Shown here one piece after another: positions 32,684 through 41,642 of a stretch of DNA of 64,000 nt (its first letter is position 1; each line of letters opens with the position of its first letter). The DNA is from Variovorax sp. E3 (lineage in GTDB: Bacteria; Pseudomonadota; Gammaproteobacteria; Burkholderiales; Burkholderiaceae_C), in NCBI RefSeq assembly GCF_016082275.1, contig NZ_MOWM01000020.1, forward strand, positions 1-64,000, in the 5' to 3' direction. The position numbers and the translations under genes were made by a program. The notes beneath the pieces were generated by a model, which was given only the letters and a program-made list of their open reading frames with translations, made no database searches and was not told the DNA's origin.

Positions 32684-33484
32684 ATGCGAACCAACACCCA
32701 GGCCAAGGCGCCTTTCCTGCTCGCCGTCACGGTCATCGTGAGCCTCTTCATGATCGCGCCGATGCTGCTGTCGGTCATGGCGGGGCTCGTCAACAACTAC
32801 AGCGCAGGCCTGAAGAGCGGCCTCACGCTGCGCTGGCTCGGCGAGGTGTGGGAGAACTACGGCGGCACCGTCGGCTGGTCGATCGCGCTGGCCGTGGCCT
32901 GCGTCGTCGGCACCGTGCTGCTGGGCGTGCCCTGCGCCTACGCGCTGGCCCGCAGCCGCTCGCGCGCCGCGCGCATCTTCGAAGAGCTGCTGACCCTGCC
33001 GGTCGCGGTGCCGGGGCTGGCCACGGCGCTCGCGCTGATCCTCGCCTACGGGCAGCTCACGGCCTTTCGCCAGAGCTTTGCCTTCATCCTCGTGGGCCAT
33101 ATCGTGTTCACGCTGCCGTTCATGGTGCGCACCGTGAGTTCGGCCTTCGCGCGCGACGACCTGCTCGCGCTCGAGGAGGCGGCGCGCTCGCTGGGCGCGA
33201 ACTTTCGCCAGCGCTTCATGGGCATCCTGGTGCCGGCCGTGTTTCCGGCCATCGTGGCCGGCAGCCTGATGGTGTTCACCCTCTCGGTCGGCGAATTCAA
33301 CCTGACGTGGATGCTGCACACGCCGCTCACGCGCACGCTGCCCGTGGGGCTGGCCGACAGCTACGCCTCGATGCGCATCGAGGTGGGTTCGGCCTACACG
33401 CTGGTGTTCTTCGCCGTCATTCTTCCGGTGCTGTGGGGCCTGCAGTACCTTGCCAACCTCATGCAGAAACGCCATGGAACTTGA
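32684..33484 (+). CDS. ABC transporter permease, second subunit
   Basis: A 266-residue permease with six predicted membrane segments. The EAA loop reads LEEAARSLGANFRQRFMGIL. It is intact and lies 14 bases after the first permease; its stop overlaps the ATPase start, so translation is coupled. With the first permease it forms the heterodimeric channel of a class that resembles the putrescine/phosphonate/iron importers. Confidence 0.9.
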   Translation: MRTNTQAKAPFLLAVTVIVSLFMIAPMLLSVMAGLVNNYSAGLKSGLTLRWLGEVWENYGGTVGWSIALAVACVVGTVLLGVPCAYALARSRSRAARIFEELLTLPVAVPGLATALALILAYGQLTAFRQSFAFILVGHIVFTLPFMVRTVSSAFARDDLLALEEAARSLGANFRQRFMGILVPAVFPAIVAGSLMVFTLSVGEFNLTWMLHTPLTRTLPVGLADSYASMRIEVGSAYTLVFFAVILPVLWGLQYLANLMQKRHGT

Positions 33485-34535
33485 ACGCATTCCCGTCGAC
33501 ATCACGAACTGCGCGAAGACGTACGCCGACGGCACGCGCGGCCTGCAACCCACCGACCTGCGCGTGGAGGCCGGCGAAGTGCTGGCGCTGCTCGGCCCCT
33601 CGGGCTGCGGCAAGACCACGCTGCTGCGGCTGATCGCCGGGCTGGAGTCGCCCGACGCCGGCACGCGCATCGTGTTCGGCGAACAGGACGTCACGCAGCG
33701 CCCGGTCGAGCAGCGCGGCGTGGGCATGGTGTTCCAGAGCTACGCGCTCTTTCCGCAGATGACGGTGGCGGCCAACATCGGCTATGGCCTGCGCATCCGC
33801 GGTGTGTCGCCCGACGAAGAAAAGCGCAGCGTGGGCGAACTGGTCGACCTCGTGCGCCTGGGCGGGCTGGAGAACAAGCGCCCCGCCGAGCTGTCGGGCG
33901 GCCAGCGCCAGCGCGTAGCCCTGGCGCGCGCCGTGGCCGTGCGCCCGCGCGTGCTGCTGCTCGACGAGCCGCTGGCCGCGCTCGATGCCAAGCTCAAGGA
34001 GTCGCTGCGCGACGAACTGGCCGAGTTGCTGCGCCGCCTGCACATCACGGCCATCCACGTCACGCACGACCAGCAGGAGGCGCTGGCCATTGCCGACCGG
34101 CTGGCGGTGATGCGCGCCGGGCGCATCGTGCAGGTCGGGCGCGGCGAAGACCTCTACCGCGCGCCCGCGCACCCCTTCGTGGCCGAGTTCCTGGGCCGGG
34201 TCAACCGGCTGGCGCGCGACGCCGACGCCGTGGCCCAGGGCGTTGTCCGACTCGGAGGGTCAACCCTGCCCTGCCCCGTTGCATGGCAGGCCCATGCGAG
34301 CCTGCTGGTGCGGCCTGAAGACATCGAGGTCGGCGCGCCCCGGCCCGATTGGGGCGCCGCCACGGTCGAGCGCCGCACCTTCCTCGGCGACCGCGTGCAG
34401 TTGCACCTGCGCGTGCAGGGCCAGCCCGTGCTGGTGGCCGATGTGGGTCGCGACAATCCCTTCGGGCCGGGCGACGCGGTGGGCCTTCGCGTCGACCCCG
34501 AGCGCCTGATGACGTCGCAGGAGACCAGCGCATGA
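33474..34535 (+). CDS. ABC transporter ATPase (PotA/UgpC-like)
   Basis: A 353-residue ATPase. The N-terminal half carries GPSGCGKTTLLRLIAGLE (Walker A), ELSGGQRQRVALARAV (signature) and LLLDEPLAALDAKLKE (Walker B). The last 110 residues form a TOBE-type regulatory domain (FVAEFLGRVNRLARDADAVA). ATG 33474 lies inside the 3' end of the permease gene, and the downstream phosphodiesterase overlaps the ATPase stop by four bases, so all are one operon. Confidence 0.9.
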   Translation: MELERIPVDITNCAKTYADGTRGLQPTDLRVEAGEVLALLGPSGCGKTTLLRLIAGLESPDAGTRIVFGEQDVTQRPVEQRGVGMVFQSYALFPQMTVAANIGYGLRIRGVSPDEEKRSVGELVDLVRLGGLENKRPAELSGGQRQRVALARAVAVRPRVLLLDEPLAALDAKLKESLRDELAELLRRLHITAIHVTHDQQEALAIADRLAVMRAGRIVQVGRGEDLYRAPAHPFVAEFLGRVNRLARDADAVAQGVVRLGGSTLPCPVAWQAHASLLVRPEDIEVGAPRPDWGAATVERRTFLGDRVQLHLRVQGQPVLVADVGRDNPFGPGDAVGLRVDPERLMTSQETSA

Positions 34536-35392
34536 CAACGAACAACAACAGCAACAACACCTTCCTGGTCCAGCTGACCGACCTGCACATCCGCGAGCCG
34601 GGCCGGCTGGCCTATGGCCGCATCGACACCGCGCCGTACCTGGAGCGCGCCGTGCAGTCGGTGCTCGCGCTGCGCCAGGCGCCGGACGCGGTGGTCGTCA
34701 CCGGCGACCTGACCGACTTCGGCCGCGCCGCCGAGTACGAGCACCTGGCGCGCCTGCTGGCCCCGCTCACGATGCCGGTCTACCTGATGCCCGGCAACCA
34801 CGACGACCGCGACCAACTGCGCCGCAGCTTTCCCGGCCACGCGTACCTGGGCACGGGCGCCGACACGCACGGCTTCATCCAGTATTCGGTGCGCGTCGGT
34901 CCGCTGCGCCTGCTCACGCTCGACACCTGCGTGCCCGGCGCCAGCCACGGCTCGCTGTGCGAGAAACGCCTGGCCTGGCTCGAAGCCCAACTCGACGCCT
35001 GCCGCGACGAGCCCGTGGTGGTCGCCATGCACCACCCGCCCTTCGAAACGCTGATCGGCCACATGGACGACATCGGCCTGCTGCAGGGCGCCGACGCGCT
35101 CGAGGCCCTGCTCTTGCGCTACACGAACGTCGAGCGCGTGATCTGCGGCCACCTGCATCGCGCCATCGACGTGCGTTTCGGCGGCACCATTGCCTCGACC
35201 TCGCCGGCGCAGGCCCACCAGGTCTGCCTCGACCTCGCGCCCGACGCGCCCTCGGCCTGGACGCTGGAACCGCCGGCTTTCCGGGTCCACGCGTGGTCGC
35301 CGCGCGGGGGGCGGCTGGTGACGCATCTGGCCGCCGCCGGGCGCTTCGAAGGGCCTTATCCTTTCCACGACAACGGAGCGCTTATCGACTAA
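34532..35392 (+). CDS. GpdQ-like cyclic/glycero-phosphodiesterase
   Basis: A 286-residue metallophosphoesterase. The metal-binding blocks are VQLTDLHI (DxH), VVTGDLTDFGRAAEY (GD), MPGNHDDRDQLRR (GNHD), AMHHPPFETLIG and ICGHLHRAIDV (GHxH). These resemble GpdQ, which hydrolyses glycerophosphodiesters, and CpdA, which hydrolyses cyclic AMP. The GNHDDR form and length fit the GpdQ side. It ends the operon of the ABC importer, so a role in releasing phosphate or alcohol from an imported phosphodiester is likely. It lacks a signal peptide, so it acts in the cytoplasm. Confidence 0.82.
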   Translation: MTTNNNSNNTFLVQLTDLHIREPGRLAYGRIDTAPYLERAVQSVLALRQAPDAVVVTGDLTDFGRAAEYEHLARLLAPLTMPVYLMPGNHDDRDQLRRSFPGHAYLGTGADTHGFIQYSVRVGPLRLLTLDTCVPGASHGSLCEKRLAWLEAQLDACRDEPVVVAMHHPPFETLIGHMDDIGLLQGADALEALLLRYTNVERVICGHLHRAIDVRFGGTIASTSPAQAHQVCLDLAPDAPSAWTLEPPAFRVHAWSPRGGRLVTHLAAAGRFEGPYPFHDNGALID

Positions 35393-35456
35393 CTCGTTTT
35401 CTTGTGGAAAATGGGGTCAAAACGAACCAAAACGAAAAGGATAGAACCCGACACCC

Positions 35457-37118
35457 ATGAAGCACCTTCTGAATCTGCTGGCGGCAGTCGCATTGCTGGT
35501 GTGGGGTACGCACCTTGTCCGTACCGGCGTGCTGCGGGTCTTTGGCGCCAACCTGCGCAAGATCCTCGTGCAGAGCATGCGCAACCGCTTCACGGCCGCC
35601 CTCTCGGGCATCGGCGTGACGGCGCTGGTGCAGTCGAGCACGGCCACCTCCCTCATGACCTCGTCCTTTGTCGGGCAAGGGCTGGTCACGCTGCCGGCGG
35701 CGCTGGCGGTGATGCGGGGGGCCGACGTGGGAACGGCGCTGATCTCGGTGCTTTTCTCGGCCGACCTGTCGTGGCTGTCGCCGATGTTCATCTTCGTGGG
35801 CGTGGTGCTGTTCATCACGCGCTCGGCCTCGGTGGCGGGGCGCGTGGGGCGGGTGCTGATCGGCCTGGGGCTCATGCTGCTGGCGCTGCAGCTGGTGGTG
35901 GAAGCCACCGAGCCGCTGTTCTCGTCGCCGGCCGTGCGCGCGCTGCTGGCCTCGCTCAACAGCGACGTGCTGCTCGAAATCACCATCGGCTCGGTGCTGG
36001 CCATCGTGGCTTATTCGAGCCTGGCGGTGGTGCTGCTGGTGGCGGCCATGGCCACCTCGAACGTGGTGCCGCTCGACGTGGCGCTGGGGCTGGTGCTCGG
36101 CGCCAACCTGGGCAGCGGCCTGCTGGCGGTGCTGACCACGGCCAAGTCGGCGGTGTCGGTGCGCCAGGTGACGGTGGGCAACCTGCTGTTCAAGGCGCTG
36201 GGCGTGGCCATCGTGGCGCCCTTCATCGGGCTGTGGATCCGCTACGTGCAGCCGGAGCTGCCGAACCAGACGCACGGCGTGGTGCTGTTCCACCTGGCCT
36301 TCAACGTCGTCATCAGCGTGGGCTTCATCGGGCTCACGCAGTGGGTGGCCAAGCTGGTGACGCGAATGCTGCCGGTGCCGCAGCAGCCGACCGGCACCTC
36401 GCGGCCGCACCACCTCGACCCCTCGGCGCTGTCGACGCCTTCGCTGGCCATTTCGAACGCGGCGCGCGAGGCGCTGCACCAGGCCGACATCGTGGAGACC
36501 ATGCTGATCGGCACGCTCGACGTGATCCGCCACAACGACCTGCGGCTGGCGCAGGAGCTGCGCCAACTCGACGACACGGTGGACGAGCTGTACTCGGCCA
36601 TCAAGTACTACATGACGCGCATCTCGCGCGAGGCGCTGGGCGAGGAAGAAAGCCGGCGCTGGACCGACATCATCAGCTTCACCATCAACATGGAGCAGAT
36701 CGGCGACATCATCGAGCGCGTGATCATCGACATCGAGGACAAGAAGATCAAGCCGCAGCGCAACTTCTCGGAAGCGGGCATGGCGGAAATCGTCGAGCTG
36801 CACGGGCGGCTGATCGCCAACCTGCGCCTGAGCATGAGCGTGTTCCTGAACGGCAACGTGCGCGACGCGCAGAAGCTGCTCGAAGAGAAGGTGCGCTTTC
36901 GCGACCTCGAACGGGCCTATGCCACCACCCACCTCGACCGGCTGTCGGACCGCACCACGCTGAGCATCGAGACCAGCTCGCTGCACATCGACCTGATCAG
37001 CGACCTGAAGCGCATCAACTCGCACATCTGCTCGATCGCGTACCCGATCCTGGAATCGGCCGGGGCCCTGGCGCCGAGCCGGTTGAAGGAATCGCGGCTG
37101 GGGCAGGCCGAGGGCTGA
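35457..37118 (+). CDS. Na/Pi cotransporter family protein with PhoU-like tail
   Basis: A 553-residue inner-membrane protein. The first 330 residues contain the Na/Pi cotransporter repeat with ALVQSSTATSLMTSSFVG; the second copy is less perfect (AYSSLAVVLLVAAMATS in place of QSSS). From about residue 350 a cytoplasmic PhoU-like helical domain follows (LDDTVDELYSAIKYYMTRIS). This architecture is NptA/YjbB-like; E. coli YjbB exports phosphate. It begins 64 bases after the phosphodiesterase, and may handle phosphate released by it, but a separate promoter cannot be excluded. Confidence 0.85.
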   Translation: MKHLLNLLAAVALLVWGTHLVRTGVLRVFGANLRKILVQSMRNRFTAALSGIGVTALVQSSTATSLMTSSFVGQGLVTLPAALAVMRGADVGTALISVLFSADLSWLSPMFIFVGVVLFITRSASVAGRVGRVLIGLGLMLLALQLVVEATEPLFSSPAVRALLASLNSDVLLEITIGSVLAIVAYSSLAVVLLVAAMATSNVVPLDVALGLVLGANLGSGLLAVLTTAKSAVSVRQVTVGNLLFKALGVAIVAPFIGLWIRYVQPELPNQTHGVVLFHLAFNVVISVGFIGLTQWVAKLVTRMLPVPQQPTGTSRPHHLDPSALSTPSLAISNAAREALHQADIVETMLIGTLDVIRHNDLRLAQELRQLDDTVDELYSAIKYYMTRISREALGEEESRRWTDIISFTINMEQIGDIIERVIIDIEDKKIKPQRNFSEAGMAEIVELHGRLIANLRLSMSVFLNGNVRDAQKLLEEKVRFRDLERAYATTHLDRLSDRTTLSIETSSLHIDLISDLKRINSHICSIAYPILESAGALAPSRLKESRLGQAEG

Positions 37119-37134
37119 GCCCCGGCTCGGCGCG

Positions 37135-38139
37135 TTACTTCTGCGCGGCCGGCTTCAAGGCCGGCGCGGCTTCCTGCCCGCGCCGCGCATAGCGCTGCGC
37201 CAGCACCGCGCACACCATCAGCTGCATCTGGTGGAACAGCATCAGCGGCAGCACGATGGCGCCGACCGCGTGCGAGGCGAACAGCACCTTCGCCATCGGG
37301 ATGCCGCTGGCCAGGCTCTTCTTGGAGCCGCAGAAGACGATGGTGATTTCATCGGCCGTGTCGAAGCCCAGCTTGCGCGCGGTGAAGGTCGTGAGCGTCA
37401 AGGCCAGCGCCAGCAGCACGGCGCACACCAGCAGCAGGCCGAGCAGCGCGCTCATCGGAATCTGCTTCCACAGCCCCTCGATCACCGCCGCGCTGAACGC
37501 GGTGTAGACCACCAGCAGGATCGAGCCCTGGTCGACGAACTTGAGCACGGCCGCGCGCTTTTGCACCCACTTGCCGATGATCGGGCGCAGCAGGTGGCCG
37601 GCCAGGAACGGCACCATCAGCTGCAGCAGGATGCGGCCGATCGAATCGAAGGACGAGGTGGCGTTGCCGTTGTGCGGCAGCACCACCAGGTTCACCAGCA
37701 CGGGCGTGATGAACACGCCCAGCAAGGTGGACGCCGAGGCGCTGCAGATGGCCGCCGGCATGTTGCCCCGGGCCATGGCGGTGAAGGCGATGGCTGACTG
37801 CACGGTGGCCGGCAGCACGCAGAGGAACAGCACGCCCGTGTACAGCTCGGGCGTGACCAGCGGCGACAGCACCGGCTTGAGCGCCAGCCCCAGCGCCGGG
37901 AACAGGATGAAGGTGCTCGCGAACACCAGCAAATGCAGCCGCCAGTGCGTGATGCCCGCCATGATCGCCTCGCGCGACAGCTTGGCGCCGTGCAGGAAGA
38001 ACAGCAGTCCGATGGCGACCGTGGTCAGGCCTTCGAAGAAGTGGGCGGTGCGCCCGCTGGCGGGCAGCAGGCTGGCGATGGTCACGACCGTGACGAGCGC
38101 GAGCGTGAAGTTGTCGGGGAGAAAGCGTGAACGGGCCAT
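37135..38139 (-). CDS. Bile acid:sodium symporter family (SBF-like) transporter
   Basis: A 334-residue membrane protein with ten predicted helices. It starts MARSRFLPDNFTLALVTVVT; the middle includes FLHGAKLSREAIMAGITHWR and VLPATVQSAIAFTAMARGNM, and the end has FCGSKKSLASGIPMAKVLF, the crossover-helix pattern of the PF13593 (YfeH-like) group. Function in bacteria is not settled; members move organic anions with sodium. It is divergent from a LysR gene across 70 bases, suggesting control by that regulator. Confidence 0.85.
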   Translation of the reverse strand: MARSRFLPDNFTLALVTVVTIASLLPASGRTAHFFEGLTTVAIGLLFFLHGAKLSREAIMAGITHWRLHLLVFASTFILFPALGLALKPVLSPLVTPELYTGVLFLCVLPATVQSAIAFTAMARGNMPAAICSASASTLLGVFITPVLVNLVVLPHNGNATSSFDSIGRILLQLMVPFLAGHLLRPIIGKWVQKRAAVLKFVDQGSILLVVYTAFSAAVIEGLWKQIPMSALLGLLLVCAVLLALALTLTTFTARKLGFDTADEITIVFCGSKKSLASGIPMAKVLFASHAVGAIVLPLMLFHQMQLMVCAVLAQRYARRGQEAAPALKPAAQK

Positions 38140-38209
38140 GGACGGGATTGGACCCGCATGCCATTCAAAAGAGAAATGGATTTATCGGATGGATATATGA
38201 TTCCAATGC

Positions 38210-39139
38210 ATGAATGTCACGCTGCGCCAGCTCCGCGTCTTCCGCTCGGTGGCCGAGGGCCGCAATTTCAGCCGTGCCGGTGACCAGGTCGGCCTGAGCC
38301 AGCCGGCCGTGAGCCGCTCGATCCTGGAACTTGAATCGCAACTGGGCTTGAAGCTGCTCGACCGCACCACGCGCGAGGTGGTGCTGACCGAGGCGGGCCA
38401 GTCGCTTGCAGCCCGGCTCGACCGCGTGCTCGACGACCTCGACCAGACCCTGCAGGACGTGGCCGGCCTGGCCAGCGCGCGCGGCGGCAAGGTGCGGGTG
38501 GCCAGCAGCCCCACGCTGTCGGCCAACCTCATGCCCGGCTGCATCGCGGCCTGCGCGGTGCAGGCGCCGGGCATCCAGTTCCTGCTGCTCGACCGCATCC
38601 AGCAGGACGTGCTGGACAGCGTGCGCAGCGGCGAGGTCGATTTCGGCGTGGTGATCGAGCCGTCGGAGGCCGACGACCTGCATTGCGAAGCGATCCTCGA
38701 CGACCCGTTCGTGCTGGTGATGCCGCCCGCGCACCGGCTCGCGCAAAAGGCGTCGGTGCGCTGGACCGCGCTCGACGGCGAATCGCTGGTGCTGCTCGAC
38801 CACGCCTCGGGCAGCCGCCGGCTGATCGACCAGGCGCTGGAGCGCCACGGCGCGCACTGCGAAGTGAAGCAGCAGCTCGGCCACCCGACCACGGTGTTCC
38901 GCATGGTCGAAGCGGGCATCGGCATCAGCGTGATGCCGGAGCTTTCGTTGCCGCCGGAGGGGCTGCCGCAACTGGTGGTGCGGCCGTTGGTGCCGCGCGT
39001 TCAGCGCGCGATCATGCTGATCCGCCGGCGCAACCGCGCGCTGTCGCCGCTCGCCGAACGCGTGTGGGGCATCGTGCGCGAGACCGCCGCGCTCAGTGCG
39101 GCAGTTGCAGCCCCCGGTTCGACGAAGACGGCTGGCTGA
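38210..39139 (+). CDS. LysR-family transcriptional regulator
   Basis: A 309-residue regulator. The DNA-binding half is MNVTLRQLRVFRSVAEGRNF, SRAGDQVGLSQPAVSRSI and LELESQLGLKLLDRTTREV. The sensor has the RSGEVDFGVVIEP and MVEAGIGISVMPEL segments. It is divergent from the SBF-type transporter gene at 37135-38139, its most likely target. Its last 47 bases overlap the end of a converging response-regulator gene, which is unusual. Confidence 0.88.
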   Translation: MNVTLRQLRVFRSVAEGRNFSRAGDQVGLSQPAVSRSILELESQLGLKLLDRTTREVVLTEAGQSLAARLDRVLDDLDQTLQDVAGLASARGGKVRVASSPTLSANLMPGCIAACAVQAPGIQFLLLDRIQQDVLDSVRSGEVDFGVVIEPSEADDLHCEAILDDPFVLVMPPAHRLAQKASVRWTALDGESLVLLDHASGSRRLIDQALERHGAHCEVKQQLGHPTTVFRMVEAGIGISVMPELSLPPEGLPQLVVRPLVPRVQRAIMLIRRRNRALSPLAERVWGIVRETAALSAAVAAPGSTKTAG

Positions 39140-39518
39140 ACTTCGCCTGCCGCTGGCGCACGCAGAAGTCGATCAGGTCGTCCACCTCGGTGGCCTTGTC
39201 GAACACCGCGTCGGCGCCCAGCAATGCGCACTTGCGGCGCATCTCGGGCGTGGCGTAGTTGCTGAGCACCACCACCTTCTGCATCGGGTCGCGCTCGCGG
39301 CAGGCCTCGAGCACGCGAAAGCCGGTGCCGTCCTTCAGGAACAGGTCGACGATGGCCAGGTCCCACTGCGACAGGTTGCGCGTGAGCCAGCGCGTGCCTT
39401 CGGCCTCCGACTCGGCCTGCCCGATCGGGTCGACCCGCGCCACTTCGCGCAGGGTGCCCACCAGGTTCTCGCGGATGGTGGGGTTGTCTTCGACGATGTA
39501 GGTGCGAACGGTGTGCAT
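39093..39518 (-). CDS. Stand-alone response-regulator receiver protein
   Basis: A 141-residue single-domain receiver. The acidic pair is E10-D11 in TYIVEDNPTIRENL, the phosphoryl-accepting aspartate is D58 in LAIVDLFLKDGTGF, and the conserved lysine is in VFDKATEVDD. There is no output domain. No histidine kinase is nearby. The C-terminal 15 residues are encoded opposite the LysR gene's 3' end. It may pass phosphoryl groups in a relay or act by protein binding; the partner is not visible here. Confidence 0.85.
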   Translation of the reverse strand: MHTVRTYIVEDNPTIRENLVGTLREVARVDPIGQAESEAEGTRWLTRNLSQWDLAIVDLFLKDGTGFRVLEACRERDPMQKVVVLSNYATPEMRRKCALLGADAVFDKATEVDDLIDFCVRQRQAKFSQPSSSNRGLQLPH

Positions 39519-39628
39519 GACGGCTTTGCCTCTGAGCTTTGAGCCAAGCTACAAAGTGCGCCTGTCACAAGTCGAAGGCATGACACCCCAGCGCGGGTAG
39601 GACAAGGACTGCCCGCCCGCGCGGCCCG

Positions 39629-40615
39629 TCAGAGCGTGAGGATCGTGCAGCCCGTGGTCTTGCGCGCCTCGAGATCGCGGTGCGCCTGCTGCACGTCGTC
39701 CAGGGCGTAGCGCTGGTCGATCGGGATCTTCACCGCGCCGCTTTGCACCACCGCGAACAGGTCGTCGGCCATGGCCTGCGTGCTCTCGCGCGTGGCCATG
39801 TGCGTGAAGAGCGTGGGCCGCGTCACGTACAGCGAGCCCTTGGACGCGAGCGTGCCCAGGCTGATCGGCGGCACCGGGCCCGAGCCGTTGCCGAACACCG
39901 CCAGCAGGCCGAAGGGGCGCAGGCAATCGATCGAGCCTTCGTAGGTGTCCTTGCCCACCGAGTCGTACGCCACCTTCACGCCCTTGCCGCCGGTGATTTC
40001 CTTCACCCGCGCCGCGAAGTTCTCGGTGCTGTAGTTGATGGCGTGCGCCGCGCCGTGTTCGAGCGCGAGCTTGCACTTGGCGTCGCTGCCGGCCGTGCCG
40101 ATGAGCTGCAGGCCGAGCGCCTTGGCCCACTGGCACGCGATGAGGCCCACGCCGCCCGCGGCCGCGTGGAACAGGATGAAGTCGCCGGCCTGCAGGCCTT
40201 CGGCCGGCAGCGTCTTCTTCAGCAGGTACTGCGTGGTCAGGCCCTTGAGCATCATGGCCGCGCCGGTCTCGAACGAGATGTCGTCGGGCAGCTTGCACAC
40301 GCACTTGGCGGGCATCACGCGCAACTCGCAGTACGCGCCGGGCGGCGGGCTCGCATAGGCAGCGCGGTCGCCGGCCTTCAGGTGCGTGACGCCTTCGCCC
40401 ACCGCCTCGACGATGCCCGAGGCTTCCATGCCCAGCTGCAGCGGCATCTGGAACGGATACAGCCCGCTGCGCTGGTAGGTGTCGATGAAGTTCAGGCCCA
40501 CCGCCTTGTGGCGGATGCGGATCTCGCCGGGGCCGGGTTCGCCGACTTCGACTTCGACGATCTTCAGTTCTTCGGGACCGCCGGGGCGGTCGATACGAAC
40601 GGCTTTGCTCTTCAT
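39629..40615 (-). CDS. qor: Quinone oxidoreductase (MDR family)
   Basis: A 328-residue NADPH-dependent quinone reductase of the medium-chain dehydrogenase family without zinc. It opens MKSKAVRIDRPGGPEELKIV; the nucleotide-binding segment is ILFHAAAGGVGLIACQWAKA and the family segment KVAYDSVGKDTYEGSIDCLR follows. The protein is full length. It is divergent from the EamA-family gene at 40718 across about 100 bases. Its role is presumably reduction of quinones or enones in the cytoplasm. Confidence 0.9.
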   Translation of the reverse strand: MKSKAVRIDRPGGPEELKIVEVEVGEPGPGEIRIRHKAVGLNFIDTYQRSGLYPFQMPLQLGMEASGIVEAVGEGVTHLKAGDRAAYASPPPGAYCELRVMPAKCVCKLPDDISFETGAAMMLKGLTTQYLLKKTLPAEGLQAGDFILFHAAAGGVGLIACQWAKALGLQLIGTAGSDAKCKLALEHGAAHAINYSTENFAARVKEITGGKGVKVAYDSVGKDTYEGSIDCLRPFGLLAVFGNGSGPVPPISLGTLASKGSLYVTRPTLFTHMATRESTQAMADDLFAVVQSGAVKIPIDQRYALDDVQQAHRDLEARKTTGCTILTL

Positions 40616-40717
40616 GATGTGCTGTCTCCACGCGCAGGAAAAAGAAGATGCGCATCCTGCCATGTTTGGGTTTCCCGCGACGGCACGGGACATTGCCGCC
40701 CGGTAGAGTCGGCGCCC

Positions 40718-41623
40718 ATGCAGACACAGCCGCGCCTCACGCCTCTTACCGTTTTCCTGCTCATCGTGCCGCCGCTGCTCTGGGCCGGCAATGCCGTGGT
40801 CGGGCGCCTCGTGCGCGAGCTGGTGTCGCCGCTCACGCTGAACTTCGTGCGCTGGCTCATCGCGTTCGCACTGCTGCTGCCGCTGGCCGCGCCGGTGCTG
40901 CGCCGGCGCAGCCCGCTGTGGGCGCACTGGAAGCGCTATGCGCTGCTGGGCCTGTTCGGCATCGGGCTGTACAACGCGTTCCAGTACCTGGCGCTGCAGA
41001 CCTCCACGCCGATCAACGTCACGCTGGTGGGTTCGAGCGTGCCGCTGTGGATCCTGGCGACGGGCGCCCTCTTCTTCGGCGCGCGCATCACCCCGCGCGA
41101 GATCGGCGGCGCACTGCTGTCGATGGTGGGCGTGCTGCTGGTCCTGAGCCGCGGCGACTGGCAGTTGCTGCTCGCGCTGCGGCTGGTGCCGGGCGACCTG
41201 TACATGCTGCTGGGCTCCATCGCCTGGGCCTTCTACAGCTGGATGCTCGCGCGCACCGACGAGCCGCGAAGCGTGCGGCAGGACTGGGCCGCGTTCCTGA
41301 TGGCGCAGCTGGTGTTCGGCATTGCGTGGTCGGGCGCGCTGGCCGCCGGCGAATGGACGCTGACCGACGCGCACTTCGACATCGGCTGGCCGCTGGTCGC
41401 GGCCCTGCTGTTCATCGGCATCGGCCCCGCGGTGGTGGCCTACCGCTGCTGGGGCACCGGCGTGCAGCGCGCGGGCCCGCAGGCGGCGAGCCTCTTCATG
41501 AACCTCACGCCGCTGTTCGCGGCCGTGCTGTCGGCCGCGTTCCTGCGCGAGGCGCCGCACTGGTACCACGGCGCGGCGTTCCTGCTGATCGTCGGCGGGA
41601 TCGTGGTGTCGTCACGGCGCTGA
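40718..41623 (+). CDS. EamA/DMT-family transporter
   Basis: A 301-residue inner-membrane protein with ten predicted helices built from two EamA repeats. The first begins PLTVFLLIVPPLLWAGNAVV with NFVRWLIAFALLLP; the second has GDLYMLLGSIAWAFYSWMLA and ends FLLIVGGIVVSSRR. Members export amino acids, drugs or metabolites, and this one is not more specific. It converges on the SDR gene with a 19-base gap and no terminator between. Confidence 0.88.
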   Translation: MQTQPRLTPLTVFLLIVPPLLWAGNAVVGRLVRELVSPLTLNFVRWLIAFALLLPLAAPVLRRRSPLWAHWKRYALLGLFGIGLYNAFQYLALQTSTPINVTLVGSSVPLWILATGALFFGARITPREIGGALLSMVGVLLVLSRGDWQLLLALRLVPGDLYMLLGSIAWAFYSWMLARTDEPRSVRQDWAAFLMAQLVFGIAWSGALAAGEWTLTDAHFDIGWPLVAALLFIGIGPAVVAYRCWGTGVQRAGPQAASLFMNLTPLFAAVLSAAFLREAPHWYHGAAFLLIVGGIVVSSRR

Positions 41624-41642
41624 GCGCGCCGCACGCTGCCGG

